Source: Muscardinus avellanarius
Lineage: Eukaryota > Chordata > Mammalia > Rodentia > Gliridae
Length of the DNA stretch: 64,000 nt
Assembly: GCA_963383645.1 (NCBI GenBank)
Contig: OY726560.1
Location: 69,565,023-69,629,022 of the forward strand
Direction: 5' to 3'
In this document: positions 21,259 to 32,902 of the stretch, piece by piece
How positions within the stretch are numbered: the first letter of the stretch is position 1
How the letters are laid out: every line of letters starts with the position of its first letter
Notes under the pieces: model-generated
What the model saw: the letters and a program-made list of their open reading frames with translations, nothing else
Told to the model about the DNA's origin: nothing
Database searches by the model: none
Translations under genes and position numbers: made by a program

Positions 21259-21988
21259 AAAAAGGTGGTGAAATGCTAACACATATATACATGCTATTAA
21301 TAACACCGTATATTTTAACTTCATTGTTAAATGCCCTTGAAAGTAATGAAAAATATTCATTCCTGTTATGTTTTATTATTTTTTCTTTCCCCTGGAAGTC
21401 AATATTCTCAGCAATGTCTTTTATGCCAATCCATTAACAAATATTTAATAAGTTTCTACATTATGCAAAATTCATTGAACAGTGGTGATTATTATATGCT
21501 AGAGCTGTTCTCCCCAACCTGTTATCATGACAGTCCTGGAAATTAATTGCACCTGTCTGGCAATCTGGGGTAGGAGTCACTCCCACAGAGAATTCTCTGG
21601 TAGACAGCAATACCTCAAGTCATTCTAGGCAGTTCATGGCCTTTCTATAAAGAACCTTATAAACATATTCAAATATTATTTCAATGGCAGAAAAATGTTA
21701 ATGGTTTTAAAACTTGGTTTGAAATTTCTACCACTCTAAAACTTTGCAGCCATTAATATCTTATACATATAAACACACATATAAGCTATTGGTGGCCTGT
21801 CTTCTTAACCCCTGTGCTAGTTGGAAAGCTCTGTATTAGCGAAATGGGATGTCCCAGAGAAATGGGCTGAATTTTTATTATTCTCCATGTAGAAAGAATC
21901 TAAGCCAGGAGCTTTCTCTGGTATATGGATTTGAATATCTTTTTCCTGAAAGCAATGTTCTTTTTTATCATTAAGTTAAAAAAAGAAC
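21259..21988. other. unique intronic sequence
   Basis: No gene or repeat recognised. Confidence 0.5.
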
Positions 21989-22070
21989 GGGACTCAGGAT
22001 GTAGCTCTTTGTAGAGTGCTTGCCTAGTATGTACAAGGTCCTAAGTTCAATTCCTAGCACCTCAAAAAGA
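21989..22070 (+). mobile_element. ID element monomer
   Basis: Stand-alone tRNA-Ala-like ID: 'gatgtagctctttgtagagtgcttgcctagtatg…aggtcctaagttcaattcctagcacc' followed by a short A-rich tail. It has an A-box (tagctc…) and a B-box-like 'gttcaattcc'. This is the ancestral monomer form of the right half of the dimeric SINE. Confidence 0.85.
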
Positions 22071-22302
22071 AATGGTTATTAAATTTGTAATCTTCAAAAT
22101 TTGATTGAATGCCAAATAGTTTTAAGACATGATTAAAAAAAAACCCAAAGTAATACCATAATAACAAAACCATAAAATATGTATTGCTTAGTGAAAAGCT
22201 TTGCTGTTTTCCTTAAATGTAAAGCCAGTTTATTAAGATGTAAGAGATAGCCAATATTTTATTTTTGAAGGTAATACCCCCTTATAATCCCCTTTTTTAC
22301 AG

Positions 22303-22378
22303 TGATAAAGTGATAAGACTTATTCCCCAAACAGAAGAGGAAGCATATGCACTGAAGAAAATGTACCAACAATTCAAG
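22303..22378 (+). CDS. CPA6: Carboxypeptidase A6, exon 2 (pro-domain start)
   Basis: CPA6 is a secreted zinc metallocarboxypeptidase of the extracellular matrix that trims large hydrophobic C-terminal residues; human variants are linked to epilepsy. The exon gives one base completing a split codon, then 25 codons beginning DKVIRLIPQTEEEAYALKK, which I recognise as the start of the CPA6 pro-domain, just after the signal peptide encoded by exon 1. A polypyrimidine run and cag acceptor end at 22302, and the donor AAG|gtaata follows 22378. The preceding split codon would be GG|T, giving Gly as expected. No stop or frameshift is present. The pro-domain keeps the enzyme latent until furin-type cleavage. 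Exons 1 and 3 were not found in the window. Paralogues are less likely because the EEEAYALKK word is CPA6-specific in my memory. Confidence 0.85.
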
Positions 22379-22574
22379 GTAATAATGTTCACTCACTTGT
22401 CATGGAACCATGTTTGTGGTTTGTATACAGGGTTTTACCGAATAGGGTTTAATAACTAATTATTAGCCAGAGGAAGTAAAGGCTAAGTGATAACTTTAAA
22501 GAGTATTTAAAAGATAGTTAAATGTATGCTACTCAAAAATTATGTGAAACATCATTGACTAGTCACTTATTGAT

Positions 22575-22715
22575 TTCCTAGGTAGAATGTAATCATCATG
22601 AGAGAGTTTGACTATTTTTGTTTACTGCTGTATCCCCAGTGGATGTCTGGAATACCCTAGGAACCCAGCCAATGCTGGATTTGTTTTTTATTTAATGAAT
22701 GAGTGAATTTAGTTT
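22575..22715 (+). mobile_element. ancient L2-type 3' end
   Basis: 'tttactgctgtatccccagtgg…aatgctggat…aatgaatgagtgaat' matches the common mammalian-wide LINE-2/MIR-class 3' motif ending in TGAATGA repeats. Confidence 0.55.
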
Positions 22716-23925
22716 GTAGTTCTCAGAGCTTCACTTTTCTTCTTGCAATCTTCCCACGGATCAGCAAGATACTTTCTTCCTAATTAAAACTTTAAGTAGA
22801 AGTGAGCCGAGGAAAGTAAAAGCTAGAAATTCAAGTTAATTAAGGTTGCTATGTTTCAGTGGGTCTGATAAGAGAATTTTGTTGGCAAAGGTTGAAGGCT
22901 CTGATTGTATAATCTCTCATGGATTTTTATGGATTTGAGAGTTAGGGCTTCTCATCTCTCTGTCACTGAGTATAATTTAGAATGAGGATGAAAGTATGGG
23001 TATTGGTTCCTATTCATGCCTACCAAAACAGAAGCAGGCCCTTAAAAATATGTGGTGGCGAAGGCTTCATTTTAACGGATGGAAAAACAGCTTACAAAAG
23101 GGGTATTGTTAATCATTAATATGAGACAGAGACATAGTTTCCTGGATGATGGAAGTCACTCCTACTGGAGAAGGTGTTAGGACATGAAGGAGAGAGAGAA
23201 AGTCAGTGACTTTAGAGCTAGTTGCAGCTTTACTACTTTTGGTCTTTCATTTATGGTTATATATTCCCCCTCTGCGCCTTACCTTTAAATATTATATTTA
23301 TTTCTAAATGAAGTTGTGAATTTTAAATGTATTGATTTCTTTCTTCCTTATTACCGCTCCACCCAACCAGTGTCTAGTTCAAGCATTGGCCTCTCATTAC
23401 CCTGTGCTCCCTACTATGGTTATTTTACCTAATACCTGGAGACTGTGCTTTCTGGGCATTTTCTAAACCTCCTTCCCTCCTTGGAGTACGTTCTGCTTCT
23501 GTGAGGTTGACATTAACCTCTTCTAGTCACGAATAGTCATCACCCCACAATGTCCTTTACAGTAGTAATATCTGAACATTCCACAAACAATCACCCAGGA
23601 ACTTAAAAGTTGCAAAGAAGTATAACAAATTTTGAGTAGAAATTTCCATCTTCACTGAAATTGTATTAAAATGTACCACTGGAAAGACAAAATAGCCACT
23701 TTCACTTTGAAGTCATAGTATAGGAAACAGATTTTCTAAACTAAATTGGAACAAAGGATATTTTCACCAGTTTGTAAATCTATACAATAGCCCTTACAAA
23801 GTTATGAAAATGAAATTACATGGTTATACATGTGGTAATCACCTACCAGTATCAATAGCAATAAGAATACATTGGCGAGGACTCTTGGGGCTACTTACAA
23901 ATTCTCCAAAATCATCATAGATAGA
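22716..23925. other. unique intronic sequence
   Basis: No further exon or repeat recognised downstream of exon 2. Confidence 0.5.
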
Positions 23926-23929
23926 AGCA

Positions 23930-24125
23930 GACATTGGGCTTTGGAGGAGGAAGGAGAGGGGATGGAGATGTTAAGGATGTAACAATTGAAATAATCCTAC
24001 CTACCTATATAAAACAACTGATTTCAATCTCAAAGTACGGACAAGGAAGGGACCCAAAGGGAAGTGCTCCAATAGATGTGTGCATGTATGTTCCTATCAC
24101 TCTATACCTTAATATAATATGTAAT
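23930..24125 (+). mobile_element. possible L1 3' UTR fragment
   Basis: G-rich run (ggaggaggaaggagagggga) and 'gatgtgtgcatgtatg' near the end resemble L1 3' UTR words, but the terminal motif is lost. Confidence 0.4.
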
Positions 24126-24130
24126 TACTT

Positions 24131-24342
24131 GGCCGGGCGTGGTGGTGCATGCTTGTAATCCCCGCGCTTGGGAGGCGGAGACAGGAGGATCGCGCTGGTT
24201 CGGAGGCAGGCCCGCTGGCTTAAGAGACCCTGTTTCAACATAAAAAAGTTAAAAAATAGGTCTGGGAGTGTAGCCCGTGGGAGTGTATCCCGGAGGTAGA
24301 AGGGCTTCCAGGAACCCCAGTACCACCAAAAAAAAAAAAAAA
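24131..24342 (+). mobile_element. young B1-ID SINE with internal duplication
   Basis: Starts ggccgggcgtggtggtgcat. The ID half contains a partial duplication (gggagtgtagcccgt then gggagtgtatcccgg). Flanked by atgtaattact / atgtgattact at about 24119-24129 and 24344-24354. Confidence 0.95.
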
Positions 24343-24366
24343 AATGTGATTACTATGCACCAAATA

Positions 24367-24367
<1 letters not shown>

Positions 24368-24426
<59 letters not shown>

Positions 24427-24480
24427 AAGACAGAGAGACAGAGAGGTAGAGAGACAGAGACAGAGAGACACACACACAGA
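24368..24480. repeat. (GT)n-(GA)n compound microsatellite
   Basis: (GT) to about 24411, then GAGA, GACA and CACA tracts. Confidence 0.95.
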
Positions 24481-24727
24481 GATTGAGCATAGATAAGTCT
24501 GTTGCCACTGATGACTACATATTTACACTGGGCCTTTTTTGATACGCATTTAAAGATAAAAATTCTGCATATTGTCTTCATTTTGTCCTTGAGGAAAAGT
24601 GGCCACCTGCGAAGGAAATGGTTAGGATGCACGGGAGCATGTTGCACAACTGTGAGAAGGAAAGAGGAGTGAGCTGTTCAGGAAAGAGAGGAGAGTGAAG
24701 GGAAGATGAGGTTAATATTAGAAGACC

Positions 24728-24933
24728 AGCTGGGTGCTGTGGTGCAATCTGTAGTCCCAGCTAGGGAGGCTGAGGCAGAAGGATCTCAAGTTTGAGACTA
24801 GCCTGAACAACTTAACCAGACTCTGTCTCAAAGTAAAAAATAAAAAGGGCTGGGGATGTAGCTCACTGATAGAGTGCTTGCCTAACATGCTGAGACTCTG
24901 AGCACTATCCCCAGTACTACAATTAAAAAAAAG
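24728..24933 (+). mobile_element. B1-ID dimeric SINE, ID half well preserved
   Basis: The right half retains a near-canonical ID sequence: 'ctggggatgtagctcactgatagagtgcttgcctaacatgc'. This shows the tRNA origin of the dimer's 3' part clearly. Confidence 0.9.
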
Positions 24934-25029
24934 TAAGAAGACTGAGGATGCCTCAGCGACCCACACCACAGCGATATACATCCATCCCTTCTCAGTCACC
25001 ACCAGCCACCACAGTGCTTCTTTTAAATT

Positions 25030-25195
25030 TCCTCATTTTAATAATCCTAGGAAATGGGGACTGTTGTTATCACTATTGTACAGGTGAATAAACTGAGAGG
25101 GACAGATAGACAAAATTAGGTGCCTTGTCAAGTCATGGTGTGGAATTCAACATGTATCTAGTCAGAACCAAGCCTTTTAGAACCAGGATGAGACC
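25030..25195 (+). mobile_element. MIR SINE fragment
   Basis: 'gttatcactattgtacaggtgaataaactgagag…aaattaggtgccttgtcaagtca' follows the MIR core and 3' order (cagatgaggaaactgag … ttgcccaaggtca). Confidence 0.6.
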
Positions 25196-25520
25196 TGCCT
25201 CTTGCTACTGGTCTATTTTCTCCATTGTCCTCACAGTGGAGAGGGTTAAGGTTGAGCGTGCAGGACAGTGGGAGCCAGACCTATAATGTGAGCATTACCA
25301 TACTCTCAGTTACTTATTTTCCTAAAGTGGCAGTTTCTAAGACCGCCCTCAGGTCTAGTGATTTACAGGAAGCCTCTCATACCTCAGCATATAATTCTAT
25401 GAACAGCTATGATGTATTACAGCAAAAAGTTGCAAGACAAAAATCAGCCAAGGGAAAAAAAAATATATGGGCTAAAGTTCAGGAGAGCCCAGACACAAGA
25501 CTCCAAGAGTCCTCTCCCAA

Positions 25521-25701
25521 ACTGGGCATGGTGACTCATGTCTATAACCCCAGGTCTTGTGAGGCTGAGATAGGAGAATCACAGGTTCTAGGACAAAAAT
25601 GCATGTTAATTCAGTGATACTCTGTTTCAAAATAAAAAACAAAATAGGACTAAGTATATAGCACAGAGGTAGAATGACCCTTGAGTTTAATCCCAATGTC
25701 A
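25521..25701 (+). mobile_element. B1-ID dimeric SINE
   Basis: actgggcatggtgactcatg start; ID half 'agtatatagcacagaggtagaatgacccttgag'. The tail grew into (CA)n. Confidence 0.85.
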
Positions 25702-25710
25702 CACACACAT

Positions 25711-25756
<46 letters not shown>
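25697..25756. repeat. (CA)n microsatellite
   Basis: About 28 CA units at the SINE tail. The reversed frame gives a Cys-Val repeat, not a protein. Confidence 0.95.
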
Positions 25757-25759
<3 letters not shown>

Positions 25760-26455
25760 CTCTCCCAGTGGAATCTACAGGACATGCTGAGTTCCCCAAC
25801 CGATGACTCATGTCAATATAACGCAATGCTTTCTACAAGGATATTCATTAGAGACTCAGTGCCCAAGGCCTTCACTGGGGCCATATTGTGTCACCTTCTG
25901 TCTAGCACAAACCAAAATTCCAGACGCCCAAAAGAAAAGCACAATTTGATATAAACCATATTTTTACACAAAGGGTGCAAGTATAAAATCACTCTTACCT
26001 CTTACCAGTTAGGGTGGTAGGGACCCTCCCGAAATCCAAGTTCCTATATGAGAGCCAAGGGAAAGTTTGTAAACAAGCCTTTCTAAAGGTAGCATTTTCA
26101 GGTTGGTGCTCTTAAATCTTTTATTTGCCCTAACTTTTTTAGTTCATTTTATTGGACTCAAATTTGAGGCACTGAGCTTAGGTAAATTTCTATCTGAAAG
26201 TGTCCTGTTACCTTGATGTCATTTTAAATTCAAATTATCTCACCAAGAGATCCATTTAGACCATGGAAAGCATCAGTTCTAGCCAGGCAGAGAAACTGGC
26301 CTGCAGAGAAGAAAGAATGTGTCCTTCTGTCATCCTCTGCCCTGTGGAGCTGATAGGACTGAATTGGGGCCAGGCTACCGGGCACCGTGCATACCTTGCA
26401 CAGTGCCTCCATGGGGAAAGGAGAAGGCTTCGGTTGCCTTCTCCTCCTAAGCACA
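25757..26455. other. unique intronic sequence
   Basis: No exon or repeat recognised. Overlapping opposite-strand open frames at 26230-26522 have no recognisable domain. Confidence 0.5.
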
Positions 26456-27075
26456 GTATAGTAGACAGAATTCTAGCATGGCCTTGAGATTTCTGCTCCC
26501 CAGTTGACATGCCCTGTATCATTACTCCCCTGCGAGTGTGTCAAGACCGTCATTTCCTTGATGATGTCACATTAATGGCAGAAGGTGGGTTACCTGGGGG
26601 ATGGGCTTGATCTGATCGGGTGAGCCCTTTGAAATCAAAGAGTTTCCTCTGGTTATTCACAGAAGCAGAAAGAAAAGTGCTTCTGCTGATCTCAAAGAAG
26701 CACTTCACAAACAGCTATGCTATGAACTGTCTATGGGGGCCATGTGTCAAGGAATGACAGTGGCCACAGGAGGGATGAGTGATTGCCAACCAATAGGGAG
26801 CAAAAAAATGGAGACTTCAGCCTTGCAACCACGAGGACCTGTATTCTTGCCACAGCTGCACTGGTGGGAAGGAGACTGAGGCCCAGATTAGAAGACAGTC
26901 CAGCTGAAATTTCAATGTTAGCCCATTCAGACCCTATTCTCCCAAAGAGAGAATCCAGCTAGCCATTCTCTGATGTCTGACCTATGGAACCTTTAAATGA
27001 TACACAGGTATTGGTTGAAGTTGTTAAGCTTGCAGTAATTCTTACATTCCATAGCAATAGAAAGCAGATATACAA
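26456..27075 (+). mobile_element. MLT1-class MaLR LTR fossil
   Basis: Ordered MaLR/MLT words: 'gacagaattctagcatggcc', 'gtgagccctttgaaatcaaagag', 'ctatgggggccatgtgtcaaggaatg', 'gaaatttcaatgttagcccattcagacc' and 'tgttaagcttgcagtaattcttac'. A related copy lies at 28165-28560. Non-coding fossil. Confidence 0.6.
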
Positions 27076-28164
27076 TGAGGTAACGACCTTACTGTATTGG
27101 CCTCTGTCTCTACATTTCCTGTATAATGGCTTTAAGTTAATTTTCCTGATTTCACTGGCTATAACCAAACATTTTAAGGAAAGTAAAAAGTGATTGATAA
27201 TATGCTCAGACTATAAATTCACAAAGTTTCAGCTGGAGCATGAACAAATGCAAAATGTGTGTACAATATTGAGTGGAATCTGAGAAGGTACAGTCAAAGC
27301 ATAGCTAATTAGACATAGAACTGCTGTTACAAAGTTGGTTACTTTTCTAATTAAATTTTATGGTTTTGCTGAAGAATCGAAACAAGAAAGTTAAACAGAA
27401 AACCATGCCCCCAGAGAACTGGATCGAGAAAGCACCAGCCAATTAAATTGTTAATTAAGAGCATAACCACGATTTAAATAAAGTTATGATGGAAAGGGAA
27501 CAGTTTGCAGGTGAGTAAAATTAGAATCTGAACACCGTGTTCTGCCTACATTTCTTCACAAATGCTTTGTTTGTTCTCTAAAGGAATAGGAATGGCTTTA
27601 TGAAAGATCACAACATTTCTATTATAGAGTTGACACATCTTCATAGAAGGGAAAACTAATGGCATTTCTGTTTGCAGTTTTATTATCAGAGAGCTCTAGG
27701 ATAGGAAACTGCCCTGTTTTTCCAAGGGTGTGTCTTCTTTTTCTCAAACTGGGTGACACCTTTAACATATCAGGTGTTATTGGGGGACACGCTAAGACCC
27801 ATTGAAGAAAACTGTGCTTCTTGTAAGGAAGATGCCAGGCTTCCACTTTTCGCTCTGAATGTAAAATTCGCTGCTGCCATCCCAGGTATAACCTCCGTCT
27901 CTCATTCCCCAGTTTTGTGTGTGTTTGATATCTTCTCTAGTCTTCTTTGGTGTTTTCCCAAGTCATACACCTGGACCCAGAGGCACTTCAGAACACCTGT
28001 TTATAAACATGGAGCTTATAAACTCAAACATTCAACTGGATGGTTTAACCAGTTAGAAATTTTGTAAGGAAGGAGATTTTGTAAGGATGGTAGAATTTAT
28101 GCCATGGGAAGTATATATTCCTAATTTTATTAGAAACTGGTGGTGCAATTATAGGATCTCTTGA
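27076..28164. other. unique intronic sequence
   Basis: No exon or repeat recognised; the open frame 27753-28067 (+) lacks splice sites and similarity. Confidence 0.5.
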
Positions 28165-28560
28165 TCATGACTATGATAAACAGAATTCTAGAATGGGCCT
28201 CAGGATTCTTGGTTGTGGTATGCACACATCCTCTCCAAGATAACCCATCAGACAGTGATCTAGGTGCTTCTATAAAAGAGTTTTGCAGGTATGATTCTGG
28301 TACCAAATCAGATAACACTAAAATAGGGAGATCAATCCAAGTGAACTAATCAGGTGAGCCCTTTAGAAACTGAGTGTTTTCTCTAGTTGTTTCCCTCAGT
28401 TCTGGAAGAAATAAAGCATCCATCTTGTGAACTGCTACACGGCAATAAATTGCAGATGGCCACTAGCTGGTGAGATTTCCCCACCCTAGTCAAAGGAAAA
28501 TGGAAACCACCATCCTACAACTACAAGGAAAGGAATTTTACTAACAGCTACTCAGAATAT
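28165..28560 (+). mobile_element. MLT1-class MaLR LTR fossil
   Basis: Same family as 26456-27075, recognised from 'aacagaattctagaatgggcctcagg' and 'ggtgagccctttagaaactgagtg', and from the matching downstream order. Confidence 0.5.
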
Positions 28561-29112
28561 AAAAACATTCTGAGCCCCAGAGGAGAAGAGAGGAAAGGCA
28601 AAAGTGAATAACAGATTTTGATCTGTTAATATGTTTGGGGTAGAAAATTGCATTTTTATTTTTTGTTAAAGCTTTGTAAAGTATGAAGCAACATTAGCAT
28701 TCTTTGTAATGATTTTTGAAAGAGAGCAAAAGCTCCATATAAATGGGACAGGTGACCAAGTGACATTATGGATCAAATTCCAGAAACACAATGTTCAGGT
28801 ATGGCTTGCATTTTTCTCCATGTGACTATTGATAATTAGTAAACCCAATTTAAAAACATGTTAAGAGAAATATTACCATATGCAGAAAAACAGGAATACC
28901 TTAAAAAGCATTCATTCAAAAGTGAGAAGCTTTCTACAGTATCATAAAGATGGTGCTGATAGTTTCCCCAGATATCCCTTACTTAATTGACTCAGCTGGG
29001 TTGACCACATGACCTTGAGAAGTACCATAGTATTTTTGAGTTGACTGTATTTCCTTTATATTTATTAGAGTTTCCAGTTTTTATGTTCAAATAACCTGTT
29101 TTGAGACTAATA
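28561..29112. other. unique intronic sequence
   Basis: Nothing recognised. Confidence 0.5.
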
Positions 29113-29298
29113 ATTGGGGGGTACTAGAAATTGAACCCAAGGGTATTGTACCTCCAAGCTATACCCTCAGTTCTATTTTATTTTTTATTTTGAAGCAGGG
29201 TCTCACTAAGTTACAGAGGGTAGCTTGTAACCTGCCATCCACATGTCTCAGCCTCCTAAGTACTGGGATTATAGGCATGTATCACCATACCCAGCTGA
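29113..29298 (-). mobile_element. B1-ID dimeric SINE, reversed
   Basis: ID half 'ctagaaattgaacccaaggg…ctccaagctatacc' at the left; 5' end 'caccatacccagct' at the right. Confidence 0.87.
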
Positions 29299-29935
29299 GA
29301 CTAATTTTTAAAATTTAAAAGTAGTTCCCCTACATACCTACAAGGTTGGTTTGAGGCCAGGTCCAGCATAGTCTGTCATAGAAGGTGATCTTGACTGGGC
29401 TCCTTCTGCATAGGACTCCCTTGTAACTACCTCATCTGCATGCTTACTGGTTGGCAGGCTGGAGACCCAGGACTTAGGGGACCACGTGTCTCCCTATCTA
29501 TCTGCTTAACCCTCAGTGTTTTACTTGGGAGTTATAGGGTCCGCAAAGTATGAAAGAACAAACTGACAAAAATCCTAAACCCAAGCAAATGAGCTCACTT
29601 CTGGCACTTTTTCCTAGCCAAAGAAAGTCACAAAGTCTTCCCAAATTCAAGGATTGGGGAAACAGACTCTATCACTTGAGAGAATCATAATTTATGAGTA
29701 AATGCAGACAGAGGAAGAGTTTGTGATTATTTTTCCAATGCACTGCATCATCTATTCCCTCCCTCACCCAGGTACACGCACATTCCAGACTGTCTCCAAA
29801 TCCCAGATGGAAGGTGACAGCTGTCTAAGTTCTATTCTGCAGTCTCACCATTGATACCTTAGCTCTGGCCTTGATCATCTATAAACCTGAATTACACCAG
29901 TCTCCCAAATGTCTTTCTGTGGTCCTCACACAGGG
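29299..29935. other. unique intronic sequence
   Basis: Nothing recognised. Confidence 0.45.
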
Positions 29936-30580
29936 CTTATATTTGTTCTTCATTCTGTAGCCTGGATGATCTTTCTGAAATAAAAACCTAAGTCACTCTT
30001 TACTTAAACACCTTTTAAGTACCCCTCACTCTATTGTTGACAGCAGTAACTCCTGACCCAAGCTGTACATAGGAACTCCTAGAAAGCTTTTTATGAAAGG
30101 CTGATGTCTGCCCAGTGCCAGAGCTTCTGACTCAGTTGCTCAGATGAGGCTTGGTTATTAGTATTTTTTAACTTTTTAGAGGATTCCATATGATGTCAAT
30201 GGAGTAAGCCACTGCTAAGGGTATAGACTCTCACGTGATATGTGGGGTTAGTCAATATGACATCTGCCTGCTTCTCTGACTCTTCTTGGCACATGTCACC
30301 ATCCAGGGCTTAGCATCCAACATCCTGGCCATACAGAGTCAACTGTGGTTCTCTCCACAGGGCCTTTCTCCACATTGATCTTCTCATCTGGATTGCCCTC
30401 CTCATCTTTGCTCACCTGGTAAACACCACAAATCTTTAAAGCCTAGGCTAAAGCATTAGGTTCTCCTTGACTTCTTTGATCCTCACTGGATTCTATAGAC
30501 ACTTATATGCTAGCATCTGTATCACCTTGTACTTTCTCCCCCCACCCAACCCCAGTAGACTAAGTTTCCTATAGAAGCAT
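29936..30580 (-). mobile_element. ancient LINE-2, reversed, interrupted
   Basis: Pieces at about 29936-30034 and 30290-30580 read like reversed L2 ('ttctccacattgatcttctcatctgg', 'cctcatctttgctcacc', 'ttaaagcctaggctaaagc', 'gcatctgtatcaccttg'). The middle is occupied by a DNA-transposon fossil. Confidence 0.5.
30035..30222 (+). mobile_element. hAT-type MER DNA transposon fossil
   Basis: 'aggaactcctagaaagctttttatgaaaggctgatg', 'gagcttctgactcagttgctc' and 'gaggcttggttattagtattttttaa' follow a common mammalian MER element in order. Subfamily uncertain. Confidence 0.5.
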
Positions 30581-31365
30581 AATGTAGCAGACAGGGAAAC
30601 ATTGGTGGGGGGAAAAAAAGTACCCTTCAGCTAGTGTTAAAAGAGGTTTACATGTGCAGAGCAGTCCTCACCCCAGCAGCATAGCACAGCCAAGGCTTAG
30701 AAGAGACCATTACTCCTTTTTGGTCCATATCTCTGATTTCATTTTTACTTTCTGTTCTTTATAAATCACCCTTTATATTTATTCTTGAGATTTCACCTGA
30801 AATATAACAAAAATTGGAAAGAATGATATGTGCTTTATTAAATGTGAATCTCTCACCATTTCCATTTTCTAAGACATTGCATAATAAAAAATACAGAACT
30901 AGATGAAGTTTCTTTTTCAAGGACAGAGTTTAGGCTTCTGGTGACTTGAGTGGTTTTCTAGCAAGAGTATACTCTATACTTTGGTGCCATTTTATTAGAC
31001 CCATAAACTCAGAGGAGCCTTTGTATATTCATCAGCCATAGCCATAAAGACTTTGCTTGATCAGAAAGTTTCCTATTTTCTTCCATTTTGCTTTTCTACC
31101 TGTATAAATGCGTAGCGGTTCCCACTGCCTTGCGTGGCTTTAGAGATCAGTACAGGTAAGGAGTTAGTACAGGTAGGACCTGGACTCCACAACCTTTCTT
31201 AGAGAAGTAGATCATTGTCCTAATGGCTGATATCAGGGCACAAGCATGTAAGTAAATAAATAGACTATCAGCACCCAAATACATCATGAACTATTTATGC
31301 ATATACAGGTCAAATGTGCAAATCTTATCAGCATGGTGATTAAGAAGCTGACCCCTTGAGAGATA
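30581..31365. other. unique intronic sequence
   Basis: Nothing recognised. A segment at about 31010-31110 (…catcagccatagccataaagactttg…) is echoed at 32190-32290, see findings. Confidence 0.45.
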
Positions 31366-31367
31366 TT

Positions 31368-31610
31368 TCTTGGATTCAAATCCAGATTATTCCAGGCACT
31401 AGTTGTATGAGTCACAACAAATTACCTAATTTCTCTGTGTCTCCATTTCCTGACCTCTCTTACCAGACTGAGAACCTTCTAAAACAGGGGACTACCTATT
31501 GTTCTTTTTTGGGGGTAGGATTAATGTCTGACTTGACTTTCTTTCTTTGGTGCCTGCCAGTAGTAGGCATTCAACAAATATTTCTTGAGTGAATGAGCAA
31601 ATCTAGTTCA
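31368..31610 (+). mobile_element. MIR / L2-class ancient repeat
   Basis: 'ggattcaaatccagatt…gtatgagtcacaacaaattacctaatttctctgtgtctccatttcc' is the MIR core. 'gcattcaacaaatatttcttgagtgaatgagc' is the L2/MIR-type 3' end. Confidence 0.65.
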
Positions 31611-32902
31611 TTCATCCATCTACTCGCCTATAATTATAATAAAAACAATCCTAACTTGGATTCTCATCAAGAACATATGTAGGACTGAATACATTTTCAA
31701 CACAACTTAAAAATGAAAATATGTGTAGAAATAGAAACTAGTGGTTTTTAAGTGGTGGGATAATGAATTAAGGGTGCTTTATAGACTAGGCCAGGGTGTA
31801 AGGTGGAGGAAATTATCTATTTATTTGATTACTATGGAAATTTTATTTAAAAAAGGCAAGATTTTTTTAGTACCTTGATAAGTTTCTTGAGAGAATCATC
31901 TCTGGTATCTTCAGTCTTCCATTAAATTCTTATTTAACTTTAAGATTTCCACCTTTGGGTGTTGACTAACTCAATGAATACAATAAAACTAATGATTGGA
32001 AACATTTGAATTTGTAAATTAGAGCTTAGATTTCCTGCCTAGGAGTCAAATTTTCATTATGTATAATCAAAAATGTCTGTATCTCTTTAATTCTCTGACA
32101 TACTTGATTAGCAAACCCAATATAATCTAAACACAGGTATTAAGGGTGCACATGTGCCAATTCTTTGTGCCCTAAGAAAATTCAGAACAACTTTTGCATA
32201 TTCATCAGCCACAACAACAAAGTCTTTGTTTGATTCAAGTTTTCTGTTTTCTGCCATTTTGTTTTTCTGGTTGAACAAATGTGGAGGAATTAAAGTTCCT
32301 ATGATCCCACGAACATATTTCTTAGATGTTTTCCTGACCATTGCATTTATATCAAAGCTATCTAATCATTAATGTTCCTTCTTTTCTCTCCTATTTCAGT
32401 CACATTTTGAATGGAGACTGTGATCCGGAATAAAAATCAGTACCATAGTATTGAGAAAGTATAGAGAGATTGGACCATAATCTAGCGGGGAAAACACATT
32501 GACACAATATAGACATTGTGATCTTTGAGAACCCGCATCACAAATTCTTGGTGGTTTACTCCCTTTGAGAGACAATATTAGGAGCAGACAGATGATGTCT
32601 TTATGATATAGCATCATATTGTGTTCTGATGATATACAGAGAGAACAAGCCTTGGGCTTCCAGACAAGGAATGAATAGGTGGGAGAATAAAAAATGGAAG
32701 GGCAGGATATACTCTTCTTCCTTCCTTCAATATTTCTATCACTCTTCCTCTAAACTCCAGCCACCATATGGAGAGCCCAGCTTAGAATAGGTAGCCCATT
32801 CATTTAGTCATGGAACTGTATTGAGCAGTAAAATCAGTCAAGATCTAGTCAGGAAATAGAAAGCACACCAATAGTTTTATTGGGAAATTTTTAATTTTAA
32901 AA
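31611..32902. other. unique intronic sequence
   Basis: Nothing recognised apart from the 32190-32290 echo of 31010-31110. Confidence 0.45.

Larger units (their letters stand above)
1..22302 (+). other. CPA6: CPA6 intron 1 (3' part)
   Basis: Inferred from the exon that starts at 22303, which is preceded by a polypyrimidine tract and AG. No upstream exon of the gene was recognised, so the 5' end of the intron lies outside the window. The interval holds interspersed repeats separated by AT-rich unique sequence. The assignment depends entirely on the exon call. Confidence 0.7.

Noticed and set aside
24841..24915. tRNA-Ala gene
   Set aside because: The tRNA-like boxes belong to the ID half of a SINE; the cloverleaf is degraded and an A-rich tail follows. 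The same applies to the ID monomers at 21989 and 34375.
27753..28067. Possible next CPA6 exon or host exon
   Set aside because: Translation does not resemble the CPA6 pro-domain continuation and no suitable splice sites frame it.
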